Below are positions 25,941 to 35,415 of a stretch of DNA of 64,000 bases, piece after piece. This DNA is from Thermoproteota archaeon (GTDB lineage Archaea; Thermoproteota; Thermoprotei_A; EX4484-217-1; JAPDJV01): NCBI GenBank assembly GCA_029258925.1, contig JAPDJV010000004.1, positions 21,277 to 85,276 on the forward strand, read 5' to 3'. The notes under the pieces are model-generated. The model was not told where the DNA came from. It saw only the letters and a list, made by a program, of their open reading frames with translations, and did no database searches. Within the stretch, counting starts at the first letter, position 1. Every line of letters begins with the position of its first letter. A program made the translations under genes and the position numbers.

Positions 25941-26825
25941 CTATGTTCCAAGAGCTTCCCGTATCCTATTAATTAGAGAATCATGATCATCTAGTCCAAC
26001 TGTGAATCTATGGAGTTTTGGTATTGGTGGAAGCCTCCTCTTATGCTCGCTTCTGAGAATCATTCTGAGGATAGTCTTACATTTGTCAACCGGTACTTTC
26101 GAAATCCTACACGCAGTCTCCAAATCAAAACCTTTATCGACAAACAAGTACATGAACCTGTCGGCTTCATCATAAGTGAATCCAAGCTCCCTCTCAGCAA
26201 GCTGCCCCCTCCAAAGCCTCGGACTACTAGGTTTCAATGCTATTTTCTCCGGGATACCTAAGTATAATGCGATTCTCCTAACCTGCGTCTTGTAGAGGTC
26301 TCCTATTGGCAGGAAATCTACTCCCCCATCACCGTACTTGGTGTAGTATCCCAGTAGGATCTCGGATTTATCTCCTGTACCGCAGACAACTCCCCTCATA
26401 ATGTTTGCATGGTAATATAGTATGGTCATCCTTATTCTAGCAAGCATATTCCCCCAGGCAATCCTATCTCCTCCATTCTCCCCGAGCATGCTCTTGAATG
26501 ATTCAAAAATGTTCTTAACATCTATTAAACGGTATTCAACTCCAAGCCTCTTAGCTAAACCTACCGCGTCTTCAACATCTCCTTTAGGAGTTATTTCGGA
26601 ATGGGGTAATATGAGAGCGTAGACCATTTCCGGTCCAACAGCTCTAGAAAGCAATGCTAGTGTTGTAGATGAATCCACTCCACCGCTTAAACCAACAATT
26701 ACCCTCTTAACTCCAGCACTCTCAACAAATTCTCTTATGAAGCTAACAACTTTCTCAACAACACGGTCAAGTTTCGGAGTATAGAGTTCCAACAAAAGAT
26801 TTGTGGACTCATTCAAGTACACCAC
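25941..26825 (-). CDS. nadE: NAD+ synthetase, ammonia-type
   Basis: Amidates nicotinic acid adenine dinucleotide to NAD+. The PP-loop VIVGLSGGVDSSTTLALLSRA near residue 42 is intact, with CGTGDKSEILLGYYTKYGDGGVDFLPIGDLYKTQVR and PSSPRLWRGQLAERELGFTY typical of NadE. There is no glutaminase domain, so free ammonia is the donor. The track start is GTG 26825; a TTG three codons in (after AGGTGGTG) is a possible alternative. Confidence 0.93.
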   Translation of the reverse strand: MVYLNESTNLLLELYTPKLDRVVEKVVSFIREFVESAGVKRVIVGLSGGVDSSTTLALLSRAVGPEMVYALILPHSEITPKGDVEDAVGLAKRLGVEYRLIDVKNIFESFKSMLGENGGDRIAWGNMLARIRMTILYYHANIMRGVVCGTGDKSEILLGYYTKYGDGGVDFLPIGDLYKTQVRRIALYLGIPEKIALKPSSPRLWRGQLAERELGFTYDEADRFMYLFVDKGFDLETACRISKVPVDKCKTILRMILRSEHKRRLPPIPKLHRFTVGLDDHDSLINRIREALGT

Positions 26826-26886
26826 CTAAAGTAAAGATCGTACCAAATACTTATTTGTTGAGCTATTATATGTTAGTTACCTGGTA

Positions 26887-27039
26887 TTATCCGTCAATAA
26901 TTATGTGATGGAGTTTCTCAGCCATATACATCCTGAATGTTGTACTCATGCCCTCTATGGCAAGAATTTTGTCTACAGCATCATCACTCATATTTTCTAG
27001 ATTACTCCTTAATTCGGTTCCAAGGACCTCACCTTTCAC
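26887..27039 (-). CDS. Possible 50-aa small protein
   Basis: Below the ORF-track cutoff. The frame reads VKGEVLGTELRSNLEN and ends MAEKLHHIIIDG. It looks protein-like in composition but the GTG has no ribosome site, and the frame stays open for about 19 further codons upstream without a standard start. It may be a small gene or the remnant of a longer one. The rest of this 310-base gap shows nothing else. Confidence 0.25.
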   Translation of the reverse strand: MKGEVLGTELRSNLENMSDDAVDKILAIEGMSTTFRMYMAEKLHHIIIDG

Positions 27040-27137
27040 TTTAATATTGAATTGTACACTTATTAAAGTAATCCGTTTGACTATGTGAAAAATGTTTTAG
27101 CTCAAATTAATTGAATAGAACACTGTTCTAAAGGTTC

Positions 27138-27683
27138 TCAGTAGATTTCGTAGCTTGTTGTAGTAGTGTAGTGTGGTCCCCCCAAATGCATTATCGGCTT
27201 GAAGACCTTTGCGTCGAAAACGTCCACCCCTACGAAGAACTCTTTTTTAACAGCTGAACCGACTATTCTACCAATGAACAACGTGTGGTCCCCTGTTCTA
27301 ATAGAGTTTTCAACTTCGCATTCAAGCCATGCAACACAATCTTCTATTAGAGGCAGACCTAGCCTCGAACCTCTCCTGATTTTCAGGCCAGAAATCTTTA
27401 GCTTGTCTTTGTCTCTACCTGAAACAATCCCAAAAAACCTCACTTTCTCAAAAAGCTTTATATCCGGCACGTTCACCGCGAACATCTTTGTCTCTGAGAT
27501 AAGTTTGTGAGTGTATCTCTCGGGGGATATTGAGACTGCTATTAGGGGCGGGTTGTGCGAAACCGGCATTGCCCATGCAGCGGTCATAGCATTACATTTG
27601 CCGTCAGCTCCACAAGCAGTTATTATCACTGTTAGCTTTGGGTGAAGTAATCTTATGGGGTTTGAAGGCTCGACCAAGCTCAT
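27138..27683 (-). CDS. Flavin reductase-domain FMN-binding flavoprotein
   Basis: A 181-aa protein of the flavin reductase-like family: LHPKLTVIITACGADGKCNAMTAAWAMPVS binds FMN, followed by ISPERYTHKLISETKMFAVNVP and CVAWLECEVENSIRTGDHTLFIGRIVG. Such proteins in anaerobic archaea move electrons between NAD(P)H or ferredoxin and flavin acceptors. The exact partner is unknown. Monocistronic. Confidence 0.88.
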   Translation of the reverse strand: MSLVEPSNPIRLLHPKLTVIITACGADGKCNAMTAAWAMPVSHNPPLIAVSISPERYTHKLISETKMFAVNVPDIKLFEKVRFFGIVSGRDKDKLKISGLKIRRGSRLGLPLIEDCVAWLECEVENSIRTGDHTLFIGRIVGSAVKKEFFVGVDVFDAKVFKPIMHLGGPHYTTTTSYEIY

Positions 27684-27898
27684 TGTAGCTCACTTCATTC
27701 ACTATAAATAACAAATTGTAATATTTGTTTATCGCTCAGATGCAAAGACGTTCCGTATCTTAGTTCACATTCCATGAAGACTTTGAGAGGAGCTGCTCTG
27801 ATAGTGTGGGGGCCCGATGATACGGCCCCAATGAGCCTAGAGGAACCTGAGGATGATGTGTACTAAGGCGTGTGCGGTCTCGTCAACTCTCACCAAAG

Positions 27899-29206
27899 TT
27901 AAACCTCTCTCCTAGAGATCTGTTCTCTGTATATCGATAGGTCGCCTGTGATAACGTACGATACTGCTGAAGCTGTCAGTGCTGGTACTAGGAACGTGTA
28001 GCCACCAGTTATTTCCACCACCATTATTATAGCTGAGAGCGGCACTTTTGCGGCTCCCGAGAAGAACGAGGCCATACCTATGAGTGCATAGGCTGAGGGC
28101 TGCGACACCACATCTGGGAACAGGGAGGCAAATAGGCCTCCCAGTGTGCCCCCTATCATGGCCCCTATGTAGAGGGATGGAGCGTAGACTCCACCGCTGC
28201 CACCTGATCCTATAGTGAGCCCTGTGGCCACCATCTTCAGGAGTGCTAGGATGCCCATCAACTCCCACGGGCACTCGCCTTCCAGCGCGTCGGCCATGAG
28301 CTCGTAGCCCGGTCCTAGGATTTGAGGATAGCCTAGGCTTATGAGACCCAGTGCTAACGCGCCTATGAATGGCTTGAAGTGTGGTGGCAGTTTGAGGAGC
28401 TTGAAGGCTCTGTGAATGCCGTAGAATAGTCTAACGTAGAACATGCCGGTGACGCCTACGATTAATCCTAGGAGTAGGAATAGGGCTAGTTCAACGGGAT
28501 TCCTGTAAGCGTACTCCGGGTGTGATAGCAGCGGCTCCCAGCCCACTGCTGAACAGTATATTGAGTGAGCTATGACGCTACCCATGATGGAGGGCACTAT
28601 GGCATCTACTTCCAAGTCCCTCCTGTAGAGGACCTCGACAGCGAACATGGCTGCTCCCAGCGGAGCCTTAAATATAGCTCCTATCCCGGCAGCTATCGAG
28701 GATACTACGAGCATCCTCCTATCCCTAACGTCAAGTCTAAGAAGACTGGCTAGGGTTGAGGCGAATGACGCCGTTATCTGAGCTATAGGTCCCTCCTTAC
28801 CAGCACTACCACCGGACCCTATGGTTAGTGCTGACGCCACCATTTTCACGAGGCCCGTCCTAAACCTCATCATCGACCACTTCCTGTGGATAGCCCTGGT
28901 CACAGCGTCGGTGCCGTGTCCCTCAGCCTCGGGAGCCACCGTGTACACTATGAGTCCTGAGAGCAGGCCTCCAAGGCCCAGTGATGCCACTAGCCCGTAG
29001 GGATGCAGGTTTCTGAGAATGTTGAACAAGTTCTCGAGGATTGCTAATAGCGTGGTGAAGGCTAGAGCTGCTACACCACCTATAATGCCCGAGATGAGGC
29101 CGAACGCTACCCACTTCTCCAACTCCTTAAGTGTTCCAACCTTGAAGCCTAGGGAGAGCGCTAGGAACGTCAGCCTAAGCTTAAGCCTATGATATGCTCG
29201 GCCCAA
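27899..29206 (-). CDS. ClC-family chloride channel/antiporter
   Basis: A 435-aa ClC protein. The selectivity segments are GSGGSAGKEGPIAQ (gating Glu kept) and GSGGSGGVYAPSLYIGAMIG, with GIGAIFKAPLGAAMFAVEVLY between. No CBS domain, unlike the second ClC at 32.8 kb. The gene is visibly richer in G+C than most neighbours. It is divergent from a TrkA-type RCK protein across 113 bases. Confidence 0.92.
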   Translation of the reverse strand: MGRAYHRLKLRLTFLALSLGFKVGTLKELEKWVAFGLISGIIGGVAALAFTTLLAILENLFNILRNLHPYGLVASLGLGGLLSGLIVYTVAPEAEGHGTDAVTRAIHRKWSMMRFRTGLVKMVASALTIGSGGSAGKEGPIAQITASFASTLASLLRLDVRDRRMLVVSSIAAGIGAIFKAPLGAAMFAVEVLYRRDLEVDAIVPSIMGSVIAHSIYCSAVGWEPLLSHPEYAYRNPVELALFLLLGLIVGVTGMFYVRLFYGIHRAFKLLKLPPHFKPFIGALALGLISLGYPQILGPGYELMADALEGECPWELMGILALLKMVATGLTIGSGGSGGVYAPSLYIGAMIGGTLGGLFASLFPDVVSQPSAYALIGMASFFSGAAKVPLSAIIMVVEITGGYTFLVPALTASAVSYVITGDLSIYREQISRREV

Positions 29207-29319
29207 CGCCTAACCCGTCCTAACACTCATTGTAATCATAACTCCCCCAAGCCTAATAAGCTCTATAGCCTAATACTGTTTAAGAGAATGCTGTAGGCTT
29301 CAGGTGGTGGTATCAAGAG

Positions 29320-29982
29320 ATGTATATGTTAATAGTTGGCGGTGGTGGCATAGGTGAGGCCCTTACTAGCAGGGTGTTGAGAGAGTATAGGGGGATCAAG
29401 GTCACCTTGATAGACATCAAGGACAAGGTTTGCGAGAGAATATCAAGAAGGTATCCAATGGTTAACGTGATCTGCGGGGACGCAACAGACCCCCACGTGC
29501 TCGAGGAAGCCGAGGTCTCGGAAGCGGACGTGTTCATAGCTGTCTCAGGAGACGACAAGGTTAACATAATGTCGGCGCTGCTAGCAAAGAAGTTGGATGC
29601 GAAGAAGATCATAGTGAGAGTAAAGAATACTGTTTACGAGGAGCTAGCCTACATGCTTGGCATAGAGTACGTGATAAATCCGGCTAAGAGCGCAGCAGCC
29701 CAAATAGACGCAATAATAAGGACGCCGGGACTTGTAGACCTCCTCGAGATAGCTAGGCGTGATGTCGAAATGTTCGAATTGAAGGTCGGCGAGGACTCCC
29801 AGTACGCTGGTAGGAGGCTTGCTGAGACACCACTATACTTAGACGACAACACTGCACCCGTGCTCATCTTCAGAGGGGGCGACATACTGTTGCCTAAGCC
29901 CCACATTAAGGTCGAGGTTGGCGACAAGATACTCGTGGTGAGGAAGAAGAGCGGGCTATTAAGCCACATACTCTACAGGTAA
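29320..29982 (+). CDS. TrkA-type RCK nucleotide-binding protein
   Basis: A 220-aa soluble regulatory subunit with a Rossmann RCK_N domain (LIVGGGGIGEALTSRVLRE, with VTLID and ICGDATDPHVLEEAEV) and an RCK_C domain (residues about 135-215, FELKVGEDSQYAGRRL). Such proteins sense NAD(H), ATP or cyclic nucleotides and gate K+ uptake systems. No Trk/Ktr membrane subunit is nearby, but a ClC gene is divergent. GC-rich like its neighbour. Confidence 0.9.
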   Translation: MYMLIVGGGGIGEALTSRVLREYRGIKVTLIDIKDKVCERISRRYPMVNVICGDATDPHVLEEAEVSEADVFIAVSGDDKVNIMSALLAKKLDAKKIIVRVKNTVYEELAYMLGIEYVINPAKSAAAQIDAIIRTPGLVDLLEIARRDVEMFELKVGEDSQYAGRRLAETPLYLDDNTAPVLIFRGGDILLPKPHIKVEVGDKILVVRKKSGLLSHILYR

Positions 29983-30146
29983 TACCAAGCAAGTGGACGG
30001 GGACGATGCTTGTCGAGCCTAGGTGGAGTGCCAATGGGTGTATGCTTGAAATAATCTAGGTAACGGAGGTACTGTGTTGCCACGTATAAGTCGCACTCGT
30101 TAAACAATAAGGGAATGAAAACGGTAAAAAGATGTTGCAGAATGTG

Positions 30147-30878
30147 TTAAACGTTCACCTTTACGAGAGCGTCTAGGGTTGCCTCAGCGGCTTTCTCAAC
30201 TATGTCTCTCAACTCCTCGGCAGTTGCATACCCTAGCTCCTCGACTAGGCTATCACTGACCACTAGTAGGGCTCCAGTCTTTACCCCTCTCATCCAGCCC
30301 AGGGCAAATATAGCTGCACACTCCATCTCAACAGCTATAACCCCTCTCTCAGCCCACTTCTTGACGAACTCGGGGTCTTCGGCGTAGAAAGCATCACTGC
30401 TGAACACAGGGCCCACAACGGGGTTGAGTCCATGCTTCTTAGCATTCTCGTAGAGCAACATTGCGACCTCTGGGTGTGGTGCTGCTGGGAGGTATGCGTC
30501 GGGCGCGTACATGCCAATAGAGTTCCCACCAGGCATGTAGGCTGCTCCTGAGGCTATTACGACGTCGCCTACTTTGAGGCCCTTAACCATGCCACCGCAC
30601 GTGCCCAGTCTGACCACCACCTTAGCGCCGAGCATTCTGAGCTCCTCGAAGACTAGGCTTGCTGAGGGCCCACCTATTCCGTGGACGGCTACCGACACCG
30701 GTATACCCTTATAGGTGCCAGTGTAAACAAGTAAACCCCTATTCTCGTTCACTAGCTTAGCGTCCTCAAGCATTTCAGCTACCTGTTTAACTCTAGCCGG
30801 ATCACCTGCAACTACAATCCTATCAGCTACCTCCTCGGGCTTAGCCAGTATGTGGAATGGAGGCTTCTTAACCACCAA
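30147..30878 (-). CDS. Purine/uridine nucleoside phosphorylase
   Basis: A 243-aa PNP/UDP-family enzyme that splits nucleosides with phosphate. It contains IVVAGDPARVKQVAEML, the phosphate-site RLGTCGGMVKGLKVGDVVIA and the catalytic region VIAVEMECAAIFALGW, with DSL at the base-binding end. The specificity (purine or uridine) cannot be decided by eye. The GC-rich composition matches the ClC/TrkA block. Confidence 0.9.
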   Translation of the reverse strand: MVVKKPPFHILAKPEEVADRIVVAGDPARVKQVAEMLEDAKLVNENRGLLVYTGTYKGIPVSVAVHGIGGPSASLVFEELRMLGAKVVVRLGTCGGMVKGLKVGDVVIASGAAYMPGGNSIGMYAPDAYLPAAPHPEVAMLLYENAKKHGLNPVVGPVFSSDAFYAEDPEFVKKWAERGVIAVEMECAAIFALGWMRGVKTGALLVVSDSLVEELGYATAEELRDIVEKAAEATLDALVKVNV

Positions 30879-31269
30879 AACCCCTACACCACCGGTTAGT
30901 TTAGGTGTCTTTCTCCTTATTTTATGTTAGGGTTAAAGGAGTAGTGGTGCTAGAGCGGTTATAGCATGTACTAGGCTGCTCTCGGTGAGATCAACTGGGC
31001 TGTCTGGTCTAGGCTTGATCCGCGGGAGAATATCTTGATGCTGCCGCTGTTATTGATCCATGAAGACAAAGGACAGGGCCATGTAGTGATAGAGGAATGT
31101 CTCACTACTCCCAGACTATAGGATGCGTAGACAGGAAATCCAGAAGAAATCCAAACCGAGGAAGATATCTAAATTTACGTGTCTCAGAGTTTTCCACGAA
31201 ATGTTTGAAGAGTTGTAGAGAGCTTGTCGGGGATGCAAATGTAAATCGTGGTAGCATACTTGGCTACAT
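30879..31269. other. Intergenic region, 391 bases, with gene remnant
   Basis: Holds a protein-like open frame without a start (30975-31121, listed separately). ORF 31097-31414 here mostly mirrors the membrane-protein gene on the other strand and is not accepted. Confidence 0.4.
30975..31121 (+). pseudogene. Possible gene remnant, UbiD-like C-terminal fragment
   Basis: After a TAG the frame reads AALGEINWAVWSRLDPRENI and ends EECLTTPRL, 48 residues without a start codon. The W-A-x-x-x-R-x-x-P-x pattern resembles the late segment of UbiD decarboxylases (LWAIATRSQLDRDLIVV in the intact copy at 44-45 kb). The match is short and weak; it could be chance. Confidence 0.2.
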
Positions 31270-31764
31270 TCATATAAGCCAGTCCAATATTTTTCGGGAT
31301 AGAATAGGCAGCATTCTTAATGTGAGGAATAGTATCAACATCAACAATAGTATTAGGAAAATTCCACTAATTGAAGAATGGAAGCTTGTTAGAAACGGGA
31401 AGTACAGTAAGTAGAGGATTATGGAGGAAGCCATGTATAAAGAGTTTCGGAACAAGACTAGAGAGTCTTCGTAACTTAACCCCTTCTTCACGCCGTACTT
31501 CCTAGCGGGGAAAATTGAGAATGTGTCGATCAGTTTCTTCAAGCTTGGGAGGGCTCTTAAAACTAGAAGCGTGAAGGCCGCGAAGAAAATTAAAGAACAA
31601 GTAACCCTAGTCTGCCAGTTCAATTCACTTGCTAATGGAATAAACACTAAGTTCCCGAAAAGCCATATTAGGAAAGCACCTAGGAGATTATGAAAAGTCT
31701 TTGCACCGTAGGTTTTTAAACACTTTTGGAATTCTCTTATTTCCTCCTCAATCTTGTCTTCCAC
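31270..31764 (-). CDS. Membrane protein with four hydrophobic segments (paralogue pair, copy A)
   Basis: Unknown small membrane protein. After a charged N-terminus (MEDKIEEEIREFQKCLKTYG) come hydrophobic segments LLGAFLIWLFGNLVFIPL, TCSLIFFAAFTLLVL, SLYMASSIILYLLYFPFL and GIFLILLLMLILFLTL. The track start (31875) would overlap the upstream gene by 59 bases; the GTG at 31764 has GAGGT seven bases upstream and starts after that gene, so I use it (164 aa). It is paralogous to the upstream gene (LIWLFGNLVFIPL versus LIWVFGELVFLPI) and forms an operon with it. Confidence 0.65.
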   Translation of the reverse strand: MEDKIEEEIREFQKCLKTYGAKTFHNLLGAFLIWLFGNLVFIPLASELNWQTRVTCSLIFFAAFTLLVLRALPSLKKLIDTFSIFPARKYGVKKGLSYEDSLVLFRNSLYMASSIILYLLYFPFLTSFHSSISGIFLILLLMLILFLTLRMLPILSRKILDWLI

Positions 31765-31816
31765 TTTCAATACCTCTTCACTTGAGGTTGTCGATTTAAA
31801 AAAGGTTAATTGGGGC

Positions 31817-32440
31817 TTATGTTTTCTTGATTCTTCTCTCAAGCTCTTCGGCCCATCTTGCTGTGTACCTACCAATTACTGTTGCGATCGCTCTGCAGCT
31901 TCTCCAGAGAGCAAAGATCCCCCATATTACTATCAGTATCAAGACTATTGCCGGGATGGCTGGATGGATTTCGGCTAGATAGTTTGCGAACAGCAAGTAC
32001 GCTAGTGACACTACAATCACGTATAGTATGCCGTCTAATGCGATTCTGTAGTTCTTGTAGGTCTCGATACTCACTTCCCCGCTCACTTTTCCAAAATGAT
32101 ATGCTAGAACTCCTGCTAAGCCGCTAGTAAGTCGCCGGATGTCGACGAAGACTGTGAAAACTATTATTGCTAAAGCAACGACAATAATAAAGCTGATGAT
32201 AGAGTGCACAGGGTACCCCATGAACTCCTGCGTCATTCCCTTCGCAATTGGCAGGAAAACTAGCTCTCCGAAAACCCATATCAGTATCGCTGCAAAAACT
32301 GATAGAGCAACTCTTGCACCTACTTGCCGTAAAGCCTTTGCAGATTCAAGATACATTTCTGCCCCGAACTCTTCTATCTTCTCCTTTCCTTCTCGCTCTT
32401 CACCAACAGTTTCCTCTTCACTCGAATTCATAATGTTCAC
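31817..32440 (-). CDS. Membrane protein with four hydrophobic segments (paralogue pair, copy B)
   Basis: A 207-aa protein with an acidic N-terminal stretch (SSEEETVGEEREGKEKIEEFG) and four hydrophobic segments: VALSVFAAILIWVFGELVFLPI, IISFIIVVALAIIVFTVFV, GILYVIVVSLAYLLFANYL and AIVLILIVIWGIFALW. Related to copy A directly downstream by tandem duplication. No known function; the two ClC genes flanking the region may be coincidence. Confidence 0.75.
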   Translation of the reverse strand: MNIMNSSEEETVGEEREGKEKIEEFGAEMYLESAKALRQVGARVALSVFAAILIWVFGELVFLPIAKGMTQEFMGYPVHSIISFIIVVALAIIVFTVFVDIRRLTSGLAGVLAYHFGKVSGEVSIETYKNYRIALDGILYVIVVSLAYLLFANYLAEIHPAIPAIVLILIVIWGIFALWRSCRAIATVIGRYTARWAEELERRIKKT

Positions 32441-32793
32441 CTTCTAAACCGCTTTTGAAGACCAAAATAGTACAGGTCTAGGCAAATTTACTTTAAACTC
32501 CAGATATCTGAGGCCAATAAAATATTGGGGAAACACCTTAAATACTTTTTGCGAAATTTTCAACCAACTGATCCATTGCCTCACCATATTGCCTGAACTA
32601 TCCGCAAATATTTTCATCTACCTGCATTTTCACAATGATACTGGTTACGTTTCAGTTCTTCAGGTTAACTTCTCTACCTCTACAATTCTCTCCAGGCTGT
32701 GTGATGAGATATTATTATCAGGTAGCGTTTCCCCATATTAGAATCGAGGATTCCGTATAGACCTATAATATTGTTGTCCTCGTTTAAGGACCA
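32441..32793. other. Intergenic region, 353 bases
   Basis: AT-rich, without a credible ORF or structured element that I can see. It should contain the promoter of the membrane-protein pair near 32450-32500. Confidence 0.4.
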
Positions 32794-34602
32794 TTACTTT
32801 TCTTCTTCTCTAGCTTCCTCAAGTTCCTCCATGGCTTTATCGTAGGCTCTTATAATGCACTGCATTGTAACTACTCCTAAAAGCCTCTTATCGCCTCTTT
32901 CGACTACTGGTAGTATGCTTATTTGGTTCTCAACAATCCTATGCATCACGTCTAATAGGCTTTCATCCGGGTATGCTACTATCACGTTCCTGACCATTAT
33001 CTCATTCACTCTAACATCTTCGAGTTTCCTATCTCTAACCTTGTAGACGTCCTCCATGGATATCACTCCTACAAGTCTGCTATCCTCGACCACCGGGACA
33101 GCTCTCACACCATGCATTCTCATTATTTCAGCTGCGTCTCTCAGAGAAATCGTTGGACTTATTGTTGGATATCTTGTTCTCATAGCATTCCTCACCTTCA
33201 ACATCCTAAGTAAGTGGATCATGTATTCGCCTACATGTGCAGGGGAGTCCGCCTTAGTTTCAACCTGTTCACTGTACATTGTATAGTCTCCTGTTAGAAT
33301 ATAGGCTAATGCTGTTGTAAGCATTGCTGGAAGCAGTAGGCCGTAATCTCCCGTAATTTCACTCACCATTATCATTGCTGCTAGAGGACACTTAGATATC
33401 CCCCCGAAGAAAGCCATCATGCCCACTATGGTAAATGATATTAGAAACGACTCCCTGTCGAAAATTATCATTGGGAATTCTCGTGCAAATATTTCTCCAA
33501 GAAGCATGCCGATAGTTGCTCCAACAGCTATTGTGGGAGTGAATATTCCACCGCTACCTCCAGACCCTATGGTGATAGAAGTCACTATCATTTTTAATAG
33601 GAAAATCACTATCATCGCCATTATTGCCATTAGAAACGTGTTATCAAACCACGACGATACTTCTCCGTTCAACAGGTATTTTATCCAAACATATCCTCCC
33701 TCAACTATTTGTGGAACAAATATGCCCACTATCCCAACAATTAGTCCACCTATAGCTGGCTTAGCTATCCTTGGGATTCTGAGAGACTTGAATAGTGATC
33801 TAAATCTATGGAGGAGTTGTACGTATACTATGCTCGTTACCGCGCACACTACGCCCAGTATTGTGTAGAAGAGTAGTTCGAGAGGATTCTGGAAGTATGT
33901 TTGAGGCACGAAGAATAGCGGTCTCCACCCACTGTAAGCTCCGTAAATAGAGTATCCTACAACGGACGCTATGAACGCTGGTACTAGTGCTTCAACCTCG
34001 AAGTCTCTCTTGTATAGAACTTCCATTCCGAAGAGTGCTCCCCCCAGTGGAGCCTTGAATATAGTTCCTATACCGGCTCCTAGGCCGGCAGCTATAGCTA
34101 TTCTCTTACTCCTAGGATCGAGTTTAAGAATAGATGAAATTATTGAGCCGACTCCCGCACCTATCTGGCCCATTGGTCCCTCTCTTCCAACACTTCCGCC
34201 GGATCCTATGGTTAAAGCCGATGCAATGGCTTTTACTGGTGGAACTCTCGATCTTATCCCTCCTCTAGGATTATGGAATGTGGCTATGGCTGCACCAGTT
34301 CCCTCCCCCTCGGTTTCAGGTGCTATCACGTAGACTAGCAATCCTCCAAGCAGACATCCCAAGCAAGTTATTAATGGTTGCAGTAATGCTATCTCATTGT
34401 TCCACGTCGCCTCGAATGGGATTACTGGTATCCTGCTCTCCAACGACACGGTTGATATTAGCAAATGATATTCTAAATAGTCTGTTATCTGGGAGAAAAG
34501 TATTGTTGAAACACCTATGACCAAGCCCATAAATACTCCTATTATAGCCCACTTCTCTAGGTAGCCTAGTAGTCTAACGAATCTATTATTCTTCATCAGC
34601 AT
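32794..34602 (-). CDS. ClC-family chloride channel/antiporter with C-terminal CBS pair
   Basis: A 602-aa ClC protein: GSGGSVGREGPMGQIGAG (gating Glu present), GIGTIFKAPLGGALFGMEVLY and GSGGSGGIFTPTIAVGA. Residues about 475-590 hold two CBS domains (MRTRYPTISPTISLRDAAEIMR and VNEIMVRNVIVAYPDESLLDVMHRIV), which usually bind adenine nucleotides and regulate transport. Base composition is like the bulk of the window, unlike the other ClC at 28-29 kb. Confidence 0.94.
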   Translation of the reverse strand: MLMKNNRFVRLLGYLEKWAIIGVFMGLVIGVSTILFSQITDYLEYHLLISTVSLESRIPVIPFEATWNNEIALLQPLITCLGCLLGGLLVYVIAPETEGEGTGAAIATFHNPRGGIRSRVPPVKAIASALTIGSGGSVGREGPMGQIGAGVGSIISSILKLDPRSKRIAIAAGLGAGIGTIFKAPLGGALFGMEVLYKRDFEVEALVPAFIASVVGYSIYGAYSGWRPLFFVPQTYFQNPLELLFYTILGVVCAVTSIVYVQLLHRFRSLFKSLRIPRIAKPAIGGLIVGIVGIFVPQIVEGGYVWIKYLLNGEVSSWFDNTFLMAIMAMIVIFLLKMIVTSITIGSGGSGGIFTPTIAVGATIGMLLGEIFAREFPMIIFDRESFLISFTIVGMMAFFGGISKCPLAAMIMVSEITGDYGLLLPAMLTTALAYILTGDYTMYSEQVETKADSPAHVGEYMIHLLRMLKVRNAMRTRYPTISPTISLRDAAEIMRMHGVRAVPVVEDSRLVGVISMEDVYKVRDRKLEDVRVNEIMVRNVIVAYPDESLLDVMHRIVENQISILPVVERGDKRLLGVVTMQCIIRAYDKAMEELEEAREEEK

Positions 34603-34657
34603 CGCTTCGATCGTGATTATTTCTTCATCCTTTCAAGCTATTAGAATGTTCCATTAT

Positions 34658-35356
34658 TTAACGTTTAACGTTTTTCTCATAATAGTTGCAGACTGCTTTC
34701 ATGGGACACTCGATGCATTTCGGCCTTCTTGCTCTACAATACTTCCTCCCCAAAGAAATCATTCTCAAGTGGGCCTCCAAATAGTCTTTCTCCCTGAAAA
34801 CCTCCATCAAAACCCTTCTAACATCCTCGTATCCAGCATCTTCTGATACTAGGCCCAGCCTCTTAGAAACCCTCATTACATGCGTGTCAACGGGAAATGT
34901 CGGTTTACCAGCGTACATTAATAATACGACGTCGGCAGTTTTCCTCCCAACTCCAGGTAGACTGAGAAGTCTGCTCCTAGCCTCCTCTAAGGGGAGCTCT
35001 CTTATCCAACTTAAGTCTCCGCCAAACTCTTCAACTATCTTAGATGCAAGCTCCCTTATCTTCCTAGCACGCCTCCAATGTAGACCGGCCGGTCTAATAG
35101 CTTCAGCTATCTTATCTAGCGGTGTGGACAATATTTTCTCCAAGGATACTTCGCCGAGTTTGCTCTCAAGTCTCCCATAAGCTTTTATCGCGTTCCTGTC
35201 CGTAGTGTTCTGGGAAAGTATTACTCCAATAATGAACTTAAAGGGATCATCGTACAGTCTTCTGATATTCCTCACAACGAACCTCTCGTCATTCAAGTCT
35301 ATATTTCTCAGCAGAGAAAGTATTCCATCTCCAGGGATCTTCAAGTACTTCAGCAC
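34658..35356 (-). CDS. nth: Endonuclease III (Nth) DNA glycosylase/AP lyase
   Basis: Base-excision repair enzyme for oxidised pyrimidines. It has the helix-hairpin-helix LPGVGRKTADVVLLMYAGK with the catalytic lysine, the catalytic Asp in FPVDTHVMRVSKRLG, and the [4Fe-4S] end CRARRPKCIECPMKAVC. Normal length (232 aa) and complete. Confidence 0.93.
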   Translation of the reverse strand: MLKYLKIPGDGILSLLRNIDLNDERFVVRNIRRLYDDPFKFIIGVILSQNTTDRNAIKAYGRLESKLGEVSLEKILSTPLDKIAEAIRPAGLHWRRARKIRELASKIVEEFGGDLSWIRELPLEEARSRLLSLPGVGRKTADVVLLMYAGKPTFPVDTHVMRVSKRLGLVSEDAGYEDVRRVLMEVFREKDYLEAHLRMISLGRKYCRARRPKCIECPMKAVCNYYEKNVKR

Positions 35357-35415
35357 CTAAAGCTTATTCACAAGACTTCGAATATAGTTTTTTCGAGGAA
35401 AAGGTGTGAAACTAC

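Noticed and set aside
27800-27880. Possible C/D box guide RNA (GATGAT and CTGA near a GGGGCC/GGCCCC hairpin)
   Set aside because: The C, D' and C' boxes are not in the correct order and spacing and no final CTGA box is found.
31097-31414. ORF of 105 aa on the plus strand
   Set aside because: It overlaps the membrane-protein gene on the other strand and has basic, low-complexity composition with no ribosome site; most likely a shadow.
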